This document shows, piece after piece, positions 16,894-26,055 of a DNA stretch of 64,000 bases. A model generated the notes under the pieces. That model did no database searches, was not told where the DNA came from, and saw nothing but the letters and a program-made list of their open reading frames with translations. The translations under genes were made by a program, and so were the position numbers. Each line of letters starts with the position of its first letter. The stretch's first letter is position 1. This DNA comes from Bacteroidetes bacterium UBA2364 (GTDB lineage Bacteria; Bacteroidota; Rhodothermia; Rhodothermales; UBA2364): NCBI GenBank assembly GCA_002344075.1, contig DDTM01000001.1, positions 5,971 through 69,970 of the forward strand. The letters run 5' to 3'.

Positions 16894-18090
16894 ATGCGTA
16901 AACTATTTCCGTTTTTATCCATTCCATTGGGTCTATTTCTGGGCATGATGCTCTCGGCCTGTGGTGGCGGTAGCGAAAAAAACGATACCCCTACGGGTAA
17001 TAACGACACCAAAGCGATGGAAAGCATTGGCAAAGGCGAAGGCAAAATTTCAATTATAGCATGGGCGGGATATATTGAGCGGGGAGAAACCGATAAAAAC
17101 TACGACTGGGTAACGTCTTTTGAGAAAGAATCTGGCTGTAAAGTAGCGGTTAAAACCGCAGCCACTTCCGACGAAATGGTGACACTCATGAATCAAGGTG
17201 GGTTTGACATTGTAACCGCTTCTGGCGATGCTTCGATGCGACTTATCCGAGGTGGCATGGTTCAACCAATCAATATTAACCTAATCAAAGATTGGGGATC
17301 GGTGGATAGTCGCCTGCAAAATGCCGCATGGCATACGGTGGATGGTGTCCATTATGGCGTTCCCTATCAATGGGGATCCAATGTTTTGATGTACAATACG
17401 AATGTCTTCAAAACCGCACCTACCAGTTGGGATGTCGTTTTTAAAGAGATGGTCCTGCCAGACGGAAAGTCCAACAAAGGTCGTGTACAGGCATTTGACG
17501 GGCCTATTTATATTGCCGACGCCGCCTTGTATCTAAAACATCATCAGCCTGCACTTGGCATTCAGGACCCGTATGAATTGACACAAGCGCAGTTTGATGC
17601 CGCTATTGCTTTGCTGAAAGGGCAGCGTGTATTGGTCAACAAGTACTGGCACGATGCGATGGTACAAATGGATGACTTTAAGACCGAGGGTGTCGTGGCA
17701 ACTGGTTCTTGGCCGTTCCAAGTTAATGGCTTAATTGCGGCCAAAGCCACGGTTGGTAGTGTAATCCCTATAGAAGGGGCAACTGGATGGGCAGATACCA
17801 GCATGATGCACGCCAAAGCACCCAATCCGAATTGTGCCTATATGTGGCTAAATCATTCCCTAAACAAAAAACTACAAGGCGACTTGGCCGCGTGGTTTGG
17901 TTCGGTTCCCGCTGTTCCCGATGCCTGTAATAACAATGCACTACTTGGTGCGGAGGGGTGTAAAACGAACGGAATTCAGAACTTCGATAAAATTCACTTC
18001 TGGAAGACCCCCGATTGTCCGAATGGAAAGTGTATTCCTTATAGTGAATGGACGAAGCAATACTTAGCCGTTATGGCCAGCAAGTCATAG
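16894..18090 (+). CDS. ABC transporter substrate-binding lipoprotein, spermidine/putrescine (PotD/PotF-like)
   Basis: This 398-residue periplasmic solute-binding lipoprotein belongs to the polyamine-binding class. Signal peptide with lipobox LSAC at about residues 18-21, then a low-complexity linker. The mature part has ISIIAWAGYIE, FDIVTASGDASMRLI, VPYQWGSNVLMYNTNVF and ATGSWPFQVNGL, matching the two-lobe PotD-like fold. The aromatic and acidic residues expected to bind a polyamine cannot be assigned exactly. The frame opens at 16795, but ATG 16894 follows GGAGG with a 7-nt spacing, the best ribosome site in the window. It heads a locus with an aldehyde dehydrogenase and the ATPase and permease genes. 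Confidence 0.9.
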   Translation: MRKLFPFLSIPLGLFLGMMLSACGGGSEKNDTPTGNNDTKAMESIGKGEGKISIIAWAGYIERGETDKNYDWVTSFEKESGCKVAVKTAATSDEMVTLMNQGGFDIVTASGDASMRLIRGGMVQPININLIKDWGSVDSRLQNAAWHTVDGVHYGVPYQWGSNVLMYNTNVFKTAPTSWDVVFKEMVLPDGKSNKGRVQAFDGPIYIADAALYLKHHQPALGIQDPYELTQAQFDAAIALLKGQRVLVNKYWHDAMVQMDDFKTEGVVATGSWPFQVNGLIAAKATVGSVIPIEGATGWADTSMMHAKAPNPNCAYMWLNHSLNKKLQGDLAAWFGSVPAVPDACNNNALLGAEGCKTNGIQNFDKIHFWKTPDCPNGKCIPYSEWTKQYLAVMASKS

Positions 18091-18108
18091 TCACACCACC
18101 ACAGCAAA

Positions 18109-18142
18109 CCGGGTAAATGATCTTAACGTTTACCCGGCTTTT
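18109..18142 (+). terminator. Intrinsic terminator between the binding protein and aldehyde dehydrogenase genes
   Basis: A 9-bp stem CCGGGTAAA (18109-18117) / TTTACCCGG (18129-18137) is followed by CTTTT. Within an apparent operon it should lower downstream expression relative to the binding protein. Confidence 0.8.
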
Positions 18143-18178
18143 GCTTACCAACCTTCATTTATCAATCAGTTTAAAGAA

Positions 18179-19621
18179 ATGCAACATAAATTGTGGATCA
18201 ACGGTTCATGGACAGATCCCGAAGATGGCAGTCTGATGACAGTTAGCGATCCAACTTCAGGCGTGGAACTTGCCCAAGTTGTAAATGCCGGAGCAAAGGA
18301 TGTAGATCGGGCCGTACAAGCAGCAAAAACGGCATTTGAGGATGGAAGATGGTCTAAAAAACCCCCACGTGACCGATCGTATGCACTGTGGAAATTGGCG
18401 GATTTGATCGAGCAACACGCCGAGCGTTTGGCAAAAACCGAGAGCGAGAACACCGGGAAACCTTATAGTTTTGTGAGCTTGGGTGCAGATTTGCCGTTCG
18501 CCATAGACAATTTGCGCTTTTTTGCTGCTGCTGCTCGCGATGTACATGGCTCTCATGCTGGTGAATTTACAGATGGGTTTACGTCTATGTTTCGCCGTGA
18601 ACCCGTGGGTGTGGTTGCACAAATTGCCCCTTGGAACTATCCGCTAATGATGGCTATCTGGAAATTGGGCCCAGCTCTTGCCGCCGGATGTACGACCATT
18701 CTAAAGCCCGCACCAGGAACACCCCTTTCTACCTTACTCTTGGCAGAACTGATCGCCGAGGCTGGTATTCCAGAGGGCGTGGTAAATATCATAACAGGTG
18801 GTAATGAGGCGGGACAAGTGCTTGTGGAACACCCTGATGTGCGCATGGTGAGCCTGACAGGTTCTACGGGAACCGGAAAAAAAGTCATGAAAACCGCTGC
18901 AGACACCCTAAAACGGGTGCATTTGGAACTGGGCGGAAAAGCACCCCTTCTCGTGTTTGATGATGCCGATGTAGAAGCCTTTGCCGGAAAGGCTACGATT
19001 GGCGCTACCTTTAATACGGGCCAAGACTGCACCGCTGCCACCCGGATCTATGTGGCCGAAGATAGGATGAAGGACGTGCAAGAGGCCGTTGTGGAGGCCA
19101 TGCGTGGCGTGGTGATCGGAATGCCTTTTGATGATGATACGCAAATGGGGCCATTGATTTCTTCGGTACAGCGCGAACGGGTGCAGGGCTTTGTAGAGCG
19201 AGCAAAAGCAGCGGGTGCAAAAGTTCTTACGGGAGGCAGTGCGCCAAAAGCTTTGGCAGATGGTTTCTTCTTTGAGCCAACGGTGATTGTACAGGCAGAC
19301 CAAAAATCCGAAATCATCCAATCTGAAGTATTTGGGCCAGTCCTCACAATCAATACGTTCAAAAACGAGGAAGAAGCGGTGCGTTTGGCCAATGACGTGA
19401 ACTTTGGCTTGGCGGCCTCGGTCTTTACGAAAGATGTGGCACGTGCCATGCGGGTTGTCCGCGATCTGGAGTATGGAACGGTTTGGGTGAACGACCACAT
19501 CCCGCTCACCTCTGAGACCCCACACGGCGGTTTTAAGCAATCCGGATTTGGAAAAGACCTCTCTGCGGAAGCAGTGTCGGATTATCAGGTCACAAAGCAC
19601 GTCATGATTGCCAATACTTAA
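18179..19621 (+). CDS. Aldehyde dehydrogenase, gamma-aminobutyraldehyde dehydrogenase-like
   Basis: This is a 480-residue NAD(P)-dependent aldehyde dehydrogenase. Motifs in order: PWNYPLMMAIWKLGPALAAG (about 157-176), GSTGTGKK cofactor turn, LELGGKAPLLVF with the general-base glutamate, the catalytic cysteine in FNTGQDCTAATR, and EVFGPVLT. FNTGQDCTA is characteristic of gamma-aminobutyraldehyde/betaine-aldehyde-type enzymes, and the position inside a polyamine transport locus favours oxidation of 4-aminobutanal made from putrescine to GABA. Substrate choice is inferred from context. No putrescine aminotransferase or oxidase is in the window. Hairpin terminators flank the gene on both sides. 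Confidence 0.9.
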   Translation: MQHKLWINGSWTDPEDGSLMTVSDPTSGVELAQVVNAGAKDVDRAVQAAKTAFEDGRWSKKPPRDRSYALWKLADLIEQHAERLAKTESENTGKPYSFVSLGADLPFAIDNLRFFAAAARDVHGSHAGEFTDGFTSMFRREPVGVVAQIAPWNYPLMMAIWKLGPALAAGCTTILKPAPGTPLSTLLLAELIAEAGIPEGVVNIITGGNEAGQVLVEHPDVRMVSLTGSTGTGKKVMKTAADTLKRVHLELGGKAPLLVFDDADVEAFAGKATIGATFNTGQDCTAATRIYVAEDRMKDVQEAVVEAMRGVVIGMPFDDDTQMGPLISSVQRERVQGFVERAKAAGAKVLTGGSAPKALADGFFFEPTVIVQADQKSEIIQSEVFGPVLTINTFKNEEEAVRLANDVNFGLAASVFTKDVARAMRVVRDLEYGTVWVNDHIPLTSETPHGGFKQSGFGKDLSAEAVSDYQVTKHVMIANT

Positions 19622-19628
19622 CAAATCG

Positions 19629-19660
19629 GGCGGGTTGCAAATGAGTAGCCCGCCTTTTTT
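19629..19660 (+). terminator. Intrinsic terminator after the aldehyde dehydrogenase gene
   Basis: GGCGGG (19629-19634) / CCCGCC (19649-19654) is followed by TTTTTT, 17 bp before the ATPase ATG. It is a second internal terminator in this locus. Confidence 0.8.
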
Positions 19661-19676
19661 AGCCCTCCTCATTTCC

Positions 19677-20690
19677 ATGAATCCAGCCATTTCTTTCGAG
19701 CAAGTCTCCCGACATTTTGGAACAGTCAAAGCAGTGGACGAAGCCAGCTTTCAAGTCTCCGACGGTGCTTTTTTTACGATGCTGGGACCTTCCGGATCGG
19801 GTAAAACCACCTGTCTGCGAATGATTGCTGGTTTTGACCTCCCGACCTCTGGCACCATTCGGGTGTCTGGACAAGAAGTCACGAACCTCCCCCCATATGG
19901 GCGAGACGTAAACACCGTCTTTCAGGACTATGCCCTTTTCCCTCACATGACCGTAGCACAAAATGTGGAATATGGGCTAATGATCCGCAAAGTCCCAAAA
20001 ACCGAGCGCCAAAAACGGGTACAAGAGATGCTGGATTTGGTGCATCTGCCAGATGTAGGGAGCCGCAAGCCTAACCAACTTTCCGGCGGGCAGCGTCAAC
20101 GCATCGCATTGGCACGCGCCCTCATCAACCGTCCGAAGATCTTGCTCTTGGATGAACCATTAGGAGCGTTAGATCTGAAGTTGCGTCAACAGATGCAAAT
20201 AGAACTCAAGGCCATTCAGCAAGAAGTAGGGATTACGTTTGTCTTTGTAACACACGACCAAGAAGAAGCGATGGCCCTAAGCGACCAAATTGCCGTATTT
20301 AACCAAGGTAAAATCGAGCAAATTGGTTCACCACATGACCTCTACGAGCACCCACAAACGGCATTTGTCGCCAATTTTGTCGGAACATCAAACCTGATTT
20401 CGGATGACATTGCCCATAAACTCACGGGAGAAAGGAGCACTTTCTCGGTTCGTCCAGAGAAAATGCACATCCTCCACGAGCAAACTCCCATCCCCGCCAA
20501 CCATTATCGGCTACAAGGCGTGGTAGAAGATGTGGTATATCTCGGCATTTTCACCCGCTTCGCCGTCCGAACCTCCGAAGGCTTACGGCTTCAGGTGATT
20601 GACCAAAACAGAGAAGCCCAAGACGAGCGTAGAGGTGATGTTGTACAGATAATTTGGGCAAAGGAAGCCCTAAACAAATTAGCCGATTAA
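19677..20690 (+). CDS. potA: Polyamine-type ABC transporter ATP-binding protein (PotA-like)
   Basis: This 337-residue ATPase of the spermidine/putrescine importer class has Walker A GPSGSGKTT, a Q-loop in VFQDYALFPHM, signature LSGGQRQRIALARAL, Walker B ILLLDEP and the switch histidine in VTHDQEEA. A C-terminal TOBE-type regulatory domain (about 255-337) contains FSVRPEKM. ATG 19677 is chosen over the 19608 frame start because it gives MNPAISFEQVSRHFG, the normal PotA beginning, and the upstream part lies in the terminator hairpin. The permease ATG follows 5 nt after its stop. Confidence 0.93.
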   Translation: MNPAISFEQVSRHFGTVKAVDEASFQVSDGAFFTMLGPSGSGKTTCLRMIAGFDLPTSGTIRVSGQEVTNLPPYGRDVNTVFQDYALFPHMTVAQNVEYGLMIRKVPKTERQKRVQEMLDLVHLPDVGSRKPNQLSGGQRQRIALARALINRPKILLLDEPLGALDLKLRQQMQIELKAIQQEVGITFVFVTHDQEEAMALSDQIAVFNQGKIEQIGSPHDLYEHPQTAFVANFVGTSNLISDDIAHKLTGERSTFSVRPEKMHILHEQTPIPANHYRLQGVVEDVVYLGIFTRFAVRTSEGLRLQVIDQNREAQDERRGDVVQIIWAKEALNKLAD

Positions 20691-20695
20691 AGCCC

Positions 20696-21601
20696 ATGAT
20701 CCGACGGTTTTCTACTTATTTATACAACCATCCGGGTGTATTATTGGCCTTGTTACTGGGACCGCCTTTGGGCTGGATGCTCGTGATCTACCTCGGATCA
20801 TTGGCGGCGCTTCTGTTCCAGTCGTTTTATTATCTCGATGGCTTTACAGGGCAAGTGGTACGCGAGTTTTCGTTCCTCACCTACCGCGATTTGTTCTCGG
20901 CGGCACATATGACCATTGTGTTAAAAACAGTGGTTATGGCACTCTCGGTAACAATTGGCTCGGTTCTGATTGCCTTCCCGCTGGCCTATTATAGTGTTCG
21001 CTATGCGGGTAAACGCCTCAAGGTTTTGCTCTATTTTGCAGTTCTTTTGCCATTGTGGTCTTCATATATCATTCGGGTATATGCGTGGAAACTCATGCTC
21101 GCCAAAGAAGGCATTGTTTCTTGGTTTTTTGCACAATTAGGGCTTTCCGGTGTATTAGAATGGCTGCTCTCCATGCCTATAGTGGGCGGGGCCTCGCTTT
21201 CGGTGTCCAATTTTGGCTTGTTTCTGGTTTTTACCTATATTTGGCTGCCCTACATGATTTTGCCCATCCAAGCGTCATTAGAACGCATTCCACATTCTTT
21301 ATTAGATGCATCAGGGGACTTGGGTGCCCGGCCTTTGCAAACCTTCCGCCGGATTGTCTTGCCCTTGGCGTTGCCGGGTGTGGTGGCCGGAAGCATCTTC
21401 ACCTTCTCGCTTACGCTGGGCGATTACATCATTCCCTCTATCATTGGAGACTCCACCCCATTTATTGGAATGGCGGTATATAGCTATCAAGGAACTGCCG
21501 GAAATTTGCCCCTTGCCGCAGCCTTTACCGTACTCCCGATGGTGATGATGGTCTTTTATCTCTTGGGCGCACGGAAGGCTGGTGCGTTTGATGCACTCTA
21601 A
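20696..21601 (+). CDS. potB: Polyamine-type ABC transporter permease (PotB-like)
   Basis: This 301-residue inner-membrane permease has about six hydrophobic segments: LLALLLGPPLGWMLVIYLGSL first, and LSVTIGSVLIAFPLAYYSVRYAG within the conserved core. The ATPase-contact EAA loop appears as DASGDLGARPLQTFRRIVLPLALPG. ATG 20696 follows the potA stop by 5 nt, and the upstream extension in the same frame lies inside potA. Gene order ATPase-permease-permease matches potABC. Confidence 0.93.
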   Translation: MIRRFSTYLYNHPGVLLALLLGPPLGWMLVIYLGSLAALLFQSFYYLDGFTGQVVREFSFLTYRDLFSAAHMTIVLKTVVMALSVTIGSVLIAFPLAYYSVRYAGKRLKVLLYFAVLLPLWSSYIIRVYAWKLMLAKEGIVSWFFAQLGLSGVLEWLLSMPIVGGASLSVSNFGLFLVFTYIWLPYMILPIQASLERIPHSLLDASGDLGARPLQTFRRIVLPLALPGVVAGSIFTFSLTLGDYIIPSIIGDSTPFIGMAVYSYQGTAGNLPLAAAFTVLPMVMMVFYLLGARKAGAFDAL

Positions 21602-21621
21602 ACACCAAATAGCATAAACGC

Positions 21622-22419
21622 ATGAAAAACAAAAACTTGGGCCTTGCAATTACCATGTGGGCAGTAGTGACCTTCTTGCACATTCCTTTTTTTGTGGTGA
21701 TGTTGTATGCTTTCACCACCGATTCTTCCACGTTCACATTTCCTCCACCCGGCTTAACCTTCAAGTGGTTTGGTGTGGCGTGGAGCCGTGCCGATATGTG
21801 GGCGGCTTTAAGTCTTTCGACACGAGTAGCAGCCATTTCTACCTTGGTCGCCCTCGTTTTGGGTACATTAGCGGCTGCGGCTGTGTACCAAAGCCACTTC
21901 TTTGGACGAGAAGCCGTCTCGTTCCTGCTCGTCCTACCGATTGCCCTCCCCGGCATCGTGACGGGTATTGCCCTTCGGGCAGCAATGGGCGAGGCGGGTA
22001 TGACCTTTAATTTCTGGACGATCGTTATTGGTCATGCTACGTTTTGTGTGGTGGTGGTGTATAACAATGTCTTGGCACGGTTCCGACGCTCCAATCCGTC
22101 GTTGGTAGAAGCCTCGATGGACTTAGGCGCGGATGGTTGGCAAACTTTTCGATATGTGGTCTTTCCCAATATCTCCTCTGCTTTGGTAGCGGGTGGGATG
22201 CTGGCCTTCGCCTTATCATTCGATGAGGTGATTGTCACCACGTTCACCGCCGGACAACAGGCCACCTTGCCAATCTGGATCTTTAGTCAACTCACCAAGC
22301 CTCGCGACCGGCCTGTAACCAATGTGGTGGCCTTTTTTGTGGTAATCGTTACCACCCTTCCAATTCTATGGGCACTCTTCCAAAACCGAAAATTTGAAGA
22401 GCAAACCCAAAATGATTGA
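21622..22419 (+). CDS. potC: Polyamine-type ABC transporter permease (PotC-like)
   Basis: This is the second, 265-residue permease of the importer, with about six hydrophobic segments. It has the EAA loop EASMDLGADGWQTFRYVVFPNIS and the PotC-typical LAFALSFDEVIVTTFTAG segment near residue 200. The gene begins 20 nt after potB, so the two permeases are probably translated from one message and form a heterodimer in the inner membrane with PotA on the cytoplasmic side. No clear terminator follows, and the AT-rich gap starts here. Confidence 0.93.
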   Translation: MKNKNLGLAITMWAVVTFLHIPFFVVMLYAFTTDSSTFTFPPPGLTFKWFGVAWSRADMWAALSLSTRVAAISTLVALVLGTLAAAAVYQSHFFGREAVSFLLVLPIALPGIVTGIALRAAMGEAGMTFNFWTIVIGHATFCVVVVYNNVLARFRRSNPSLVEASMDLGADGWQTFRYVVFPNISSALVAGGMLAFALSFDEVIVTTFTAGQQATLPIWIFSQLTKPRDRPVTNVVAFFVVIVTTLPILWALFQNRKFEEQTQND

Positions 22420-23079
22420 GCCTTGGGAAAGCAGCCATATTGGATGCCCCTTAAAAGCGGACGTAGCTGAGTAGGCATGCCTGATATTTTTCACAACCCA
22501 ACTTCAATCCACCTTAACCACTACCTCATAGAAAAGAATACACAATTACACTATGGTACGAAGTATAACATCAGACCCGTAGTCTATAACCTATAAAATA
22601 GAACGAGAATTGACAAGAATAAATTTATCACAAAAAATCAAATAAAAGAACTAAATAACATAAATAGAATAGGTTGCATTTCAAAAATATCAATATACAT
22701 ATGCTACACTTAAATCAGGCAGTATGTGAAAGAGAATCTTTGCCTATCGTTGAGAATAACTCCGTAGGAGCGACATCATAATAGAGCCCGTAGAGGACAA
22801 GCATCATACGCGAGCCCATCTGGTCGGCATAAAAAATGTGAAAGATGTGTTTACCGGATAATTGAGGAAATTTTGAAATGCACCCAATAGAATAAATGAG
22901 GGAAGATAATAAACAAAGATCCAATTAAAATACAAAGTAAACTTGGCAACTGATATTTTATTTAGTTTAGAAAATAAGTACTTCTACTCCTCACACAAAC
23001 AGAGACTTCATACTTCAAGACGAACATAAATAAGCGACAGAAGTTTGCAACAAATTCCTACCAATCAACCTCCTTGCTT
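22420..23079. other. AT-rich gap of 660 bp without a supported gene
   Basis: Base composition shifts sharply to AT after potC. The only frame of note (minus 22715-22924, 69 residues) contains the string VAPTEL, encoded across a small perfect hairpin CTCCGTAGGAG (22760-22770). I recall such CTCCGTAGGAGCGACAT strings and VAPTEL-like translations as dispersed, probably noncoding repeats in Bacteroidota genomes, but this comes from memory. No promoter for the GH5 gene could be picked with confidence. Confidence 0.5.
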
Positions 23080-24231
23080 ATGATTTTCTCCATCAAGTAT
23101 TGGCACTACCGGGTTTTGTGGGTACTTGTGCTGTGGTTACTTCCTTCTTGCGATAACCCGATGGAGGTGGATATTGGTCCGGCTTCGAAGGTGTCTAAGG
23201 AGCGTTTAGCACGCATGAACCGTGGGGTTAACCTAAGCCATTGGTTTGCGCAAACCAGCATTACAACAGAGCGAATGCGCACGTTTATGACAGAAGAAGA
23301 CTTTCAGACCATCTCGGCACTCGGATTTCGGCACGTTCGCTTTCCCGTAGACCCGATGTTGCTTTTGAACGAGCAGCAACCCGAAAACCTCGTGGAATCC
23401 AATTGGCGTGAGGTTCGGCGGGCTTTGGAGATGATGATGGAGAAGGGCTTGGCCGTGACGCTGGAGATGCACGGCAGTACTACATTCAAAAAACGATTGG
23501 AGACCGAACCCACGTTTCGTACAGTCTTTACACAACTTTGGCACGCTTTGGCGATTAAAGTATCCGATACCAATCCTGAATTTTTGTTCTTAGAGCCACT
23601 CAACGAACCTGTAATGAACGACTCACGTGGGTGGCAAGTTTTTCAAAATCAGTTACTTTTAGCCATTCGGTCAGGCGCACCCAAGCACACACTCGTGGCG
23701 GTCGGAGACATGTTTTCCAGTCTGGATCAACTAAACTTACTACAACCCGTGGACGACCCCAATGTGGTATATGCGTTTCATTTTTACGAACCGGGCACCT
23801 TCACCCATCAAGGCGCCACATGGGCCGTAGAAGCATGGCCTTATTTGCGGGAAATTCCGTATCCATTTGATGCCAAACGGATGAACCAACTTTTACCACA
23901 GCTTCCAGTGATTGCCCAACCACTTGCCCGTGCTTATGCCGCCGAAAAGTGGGATCGTTCGCAACTACAAGCCCGTTTGGCCAAACCTTTTTTGTGGGGT
24001 CAACGATTTCGGGTTCCAGTAATCTGTGCTGAGTTTGGCGTATATCGCTTGGTTGCGCTACCACAAGACCGACTGAACTGGATCCGAGATGTACGCATTA
24101 TTTTAGAGCGTTATCAAATTCCATGGACCATGTGGGACTACTCCGAAGGCTTTGGTGTGGCCATACGTGAGAATGGCAAACGTGAAGTTGATATGGAGAC
24201 TGTACGTGCATTGGGATTACATTTATATTAA
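23080..24231 (+). CDS. Glycoside hydrolase family 5-like lipoprotein (cellulase/endoglucanase type)
   Basis: This 383-residue protein has a lipoprotein signal (lipobox around LPSC, cysteine about residue 24) and a (beta/alpha)8 GH5 catalytic domain. MNRGVNLSHWF is the usual first strand and FRHVRFPVDP the second. LFLEPLNEP carries the acid/base glutamate (NEP motif), YAFHFYEP follows, and VICAEFGVYR holds the nucleophile glutamate. PWTMWDYSEGFGV is the last strand. It should hydrolyse a beta-glucan-type polysaccharide at the outer surface; exact specificity is unknown. A TTG at 23074 precedes the ATG used here. It stands alone after the AT-rich gap, which fits an accessory acquisition. Confidence 0.88.
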   Translation: MIFSIKYWHYRVLWVLVLWLLPSCDNPMEVDIGPASKVSKERLARMNRGVNLSHWFAQTSITTERMRTFMTEEDFQTISALGFRHVRFPVDPMLLLNEQQPENLVESNWREVRRALEMMMEKGLAVTLEMHGSTTFKKRLETEPTFRTVFTQLWHALAIKVSDTNPEFLFLEPLNEPVMNDSRGWQVFQNQLLLAIRSGAPKHTLVAVGDMFSSLDQLNLLQPVDDPNVVYAFHFYEPGTFTHQGATWAVEAWPYLREIPYPFDAKRMNQLLPQLPVIAQPLARAYAAEKWDRSQLQARLAKPFLWGQRFRVPVICAEFGVYRLVALPQDRLNWIRDVRIILERYQIPWTMWDYSEGFGVAIRENGKREVDMETVRALGLHLY

Positions 24232-24331
24232 ACGCCTCCGACAACCCACACACATCTTGCACATGTGTCTATAAGTTCTTACTTTAGGGACAAATTTTTT
24301 GACCTACAACCTCATCTATCCTAAAAGACAC

Positions 24332-24835
24332 ATGGCACATTCTTCATTGGTCGTTCCCGCCGAAATCTTGCGGGCATTCAAAAAAGTTTTTCCAAAAGTG
24401 GACGTCAGCCGCGTTTCGTGGTCTTGGGAAGTCCCCCATAAAATTTATGAAGCCTCCTTCGAGCAAGATGGTTTTTCTTACGAAGTAGAAATTACGGTAA
24501 CGGGCCACCACTTGCTCTCCGAAATTTATATGCGTACCGAAGCCCTACCGGAAGGCATCCGTAACCACATCGAGGCCGAGTTCCCGGGTGCAATTATTCA
24601 CTCGGTAGAGCGCGTCTTGTACTCCAATGGCGATGTGCAATACGAAATTGACCTGATTACCGGAAAAGGTGAACGCGAAATTCTGGTGCGTGAGGATGGC
24701 TATATCTTGGATTATGGCAAAGATCCCGCAAAGAAACACAAAAAGGTGAAAGAAAAAGAAGTGGACGAGGAAGAAGAAGAAGCACCAACGCCAGAAAAAA
24801 CAGAATCCACTTTAGAGGACACCTCGGAGGTCTAA
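24332..24835 (+). CDS. Hypothetical PepSY-like (DUF2874-type) protein with acidic tail
   Basis: About 167 residues. Two tandem PepSY-like halves are visible (ILRAFKKVFPKVDVSRVSWSWE and IRNHIEAEFPGAIIHSVERVLYSNGDVQYEIDL). Each has the helix plus beta-hairpin of the putative beta-lactamase-inhibitor-like PepSY_like family, which is frequent in Bacteroidota. Unlike most members it has no signal peptide. The last 40 residues are a lysine then glutamate-rich tail (KKHKKVKEKEVDEEEEE). The start ATG 24332 was chosen over the non-ATG frame start at 24299. Function unknown. A terminator follows at 24857. Confidence 0.75.
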   Translation: MAHSSLVVPAEILRAFKKVFPKVDVSRVSWSWEVPHKIYEASFEQDGFSYEVEITVTGHHLLSEIYMRTEALPEGIRNHIEAEFPGAIIHSVERVLYSNGDVQYEIDLITGKGEREILVREDGYILDYGKDPAKKHKKVKEKEVDEEEEEAPTPEKTESTLEDTSEV

Positions 24836-24856
24836 AACATCCATTTTCTATGCAAT

Positions 24857-24891
24857 AGGCTACACTTTTTACAAGATGGTGTGGCCTTTTT
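24857..24891 (+). terminator. Intrinsic terminator after the PepSY-like gene
   Basis: AGGCTACAC (24857-24865) pairs with GTGTGGCCT (24879-24887, one T-G pair) and is followed by TTTT. Confidence 0.7.
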
Positions 24892-25578
24892 GCTGGCTCA
24901 ATGGTGGAAATGACACGAGGCCCCATCATGAAAATATGGGGTAAGGTCCAACAAAAACCCTACCCCCACTAATGAGATCCACTTTCAAGGTAAAGGTACC
25001 GATGAAGGCCTTGCACTTAGACCTGCTTCTGTTCCACTATTATTAATAGGAAAACAATGCCCTCATATACCACAAAAAGGGAAAGAGAATCGATAGTATT
25101 CATAGTTGATGCCTGCCGAAGCCTCCGAAACAAACTTTTTGGCATTCTTGAGACGCTGATTCCGCATTATTCATGTTAAATACGACACATTATGACCCTT
25201 TAGCCCATCTAATTTACCAGAATTTATAAACTTATACCAAAATTCAAAACTATCCAACTCAACCGATATAGATTCATTTTTTCCCAATAGCAATCATGGA
25301 GTCCCCCTAGTAATGCTCTACTGGTTGGAATAGTATCTTCTGATTTTCTGTAATAAATTCCATCCTTCAAGATTAACTTTCCCCTTTCATAAATTGGAAG
25401 AGCCATCCCCAAACCAATTTGCAAGTACCGCTTATTTTATATAGTCAGTTGGATGGGTATGAAAGATTCCGCCTTTGTATGTTACTATTTTTTCATCTCA
25501 GCCTTATGGTGCGCCCTCAGAAAAGTCCCTCCCAATTCCATGTCCAAATAGCTTAATTTTCATTTTATCCAACCTGAG
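24892..25578. other. AT-rich gap of about 690 bp without a supported gene
   Basis: No frame here looks like a conserved protein. A minus-strand frame at 25224-25424 (66 residues, starting MQIGLGMALPIYERGKL) has reasonable composition and could be a relic of a degraded gene, but nothing around it extends the match. No RNA gene or mobile element ends were recognised. Confidence 0.45.
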
Positions 25579-26052
25579 TCATCGGTCAACGTTACGAATA
25601 GAGGTATGGTCTAAACGATAAAACAGCAATAACTCCGAGTTTGGCAATAGCCTAAACGTACCTTGTACTTCTACGGGTTGGTCGGTATAGCGAATTTTGC
25701 GATCCAAGTTCAATTCTATCATTTTTTCAGGTCCAACGCCCACACAAAACTGACAGTCCGAGGGGTCCGGTGTGAGGCCAAAATGATGGGTAGAAAACGC
25801 CAATTCGATCGGAACCAAATATCCCCGTAGGGTAATGGTTTTGTTTTCTAATTTCTGGTGTTCAGGAGAAAAAGTGGGTCGGTAGGTTTTTAGGTCATAT
25901 TCGGTTTTAAGCAAAATTTTCCAAATCTCATCATTGGTATGGCGTTTTTTTTGCATATTGGTGACCATCACCAAAGAAGTAATAGCAACTATCATCAGTC
26001 CGGTAACCAACGATTTCACCCAAACAGGTATGGTATTCAAACCGTTTGTCAT
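25579..26052 (-). CDS. Membrane-anchored DUF3299-like protein
   Basis: This 157-residue protein has one N-terminal TM segment (about 11-29, WVKSLVTGLMIVAITSLVM). Its soluble domain has the DUF3299-like pattern TLRGYLVPIELAF, a cysteine pair in DCQFCVG, and EVQGTFRLLPN. Such proteins often sit with ABC-transporter or metal-related lipoprotein genes, but the function is not established. It starts 3 nt after the upstream lipoprotein stop, so they are surely co-transcribed, and the COG0523 GTPase gene lies further upstream on the same strand. A role in metal handling is inference from position. Confidence 0.75.
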   Translation of the reverse strand: MTNGLNTIPVWVKSLVTGLMIVAITSLVMVTNMQKKRHTNDEIWKILLKTEYDLKTYRPTFSPEHQKLENKTITLRGYLVPIELAFSTHHFGLTPDPSDCQFCVGVGPEKMIELNLDRKIRYTDQPVEVQGTFRLLPNSELLLFYRLDHTSIRNVDR

Positions 26053-26055
26053 GGC

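Noticed and set aside
22715..22924. Minus-strand frame of 69 residues in the AT-rich gap
   Set aside because: The VAPTEL string comes from a probable dispersed repeat and the rest has no domain.
25224..25424. Minus-strand frame of 66 residues
   Set aside because: No recognised family, no promoter or ribosome site, AT-rich surroundings; at most a relic.
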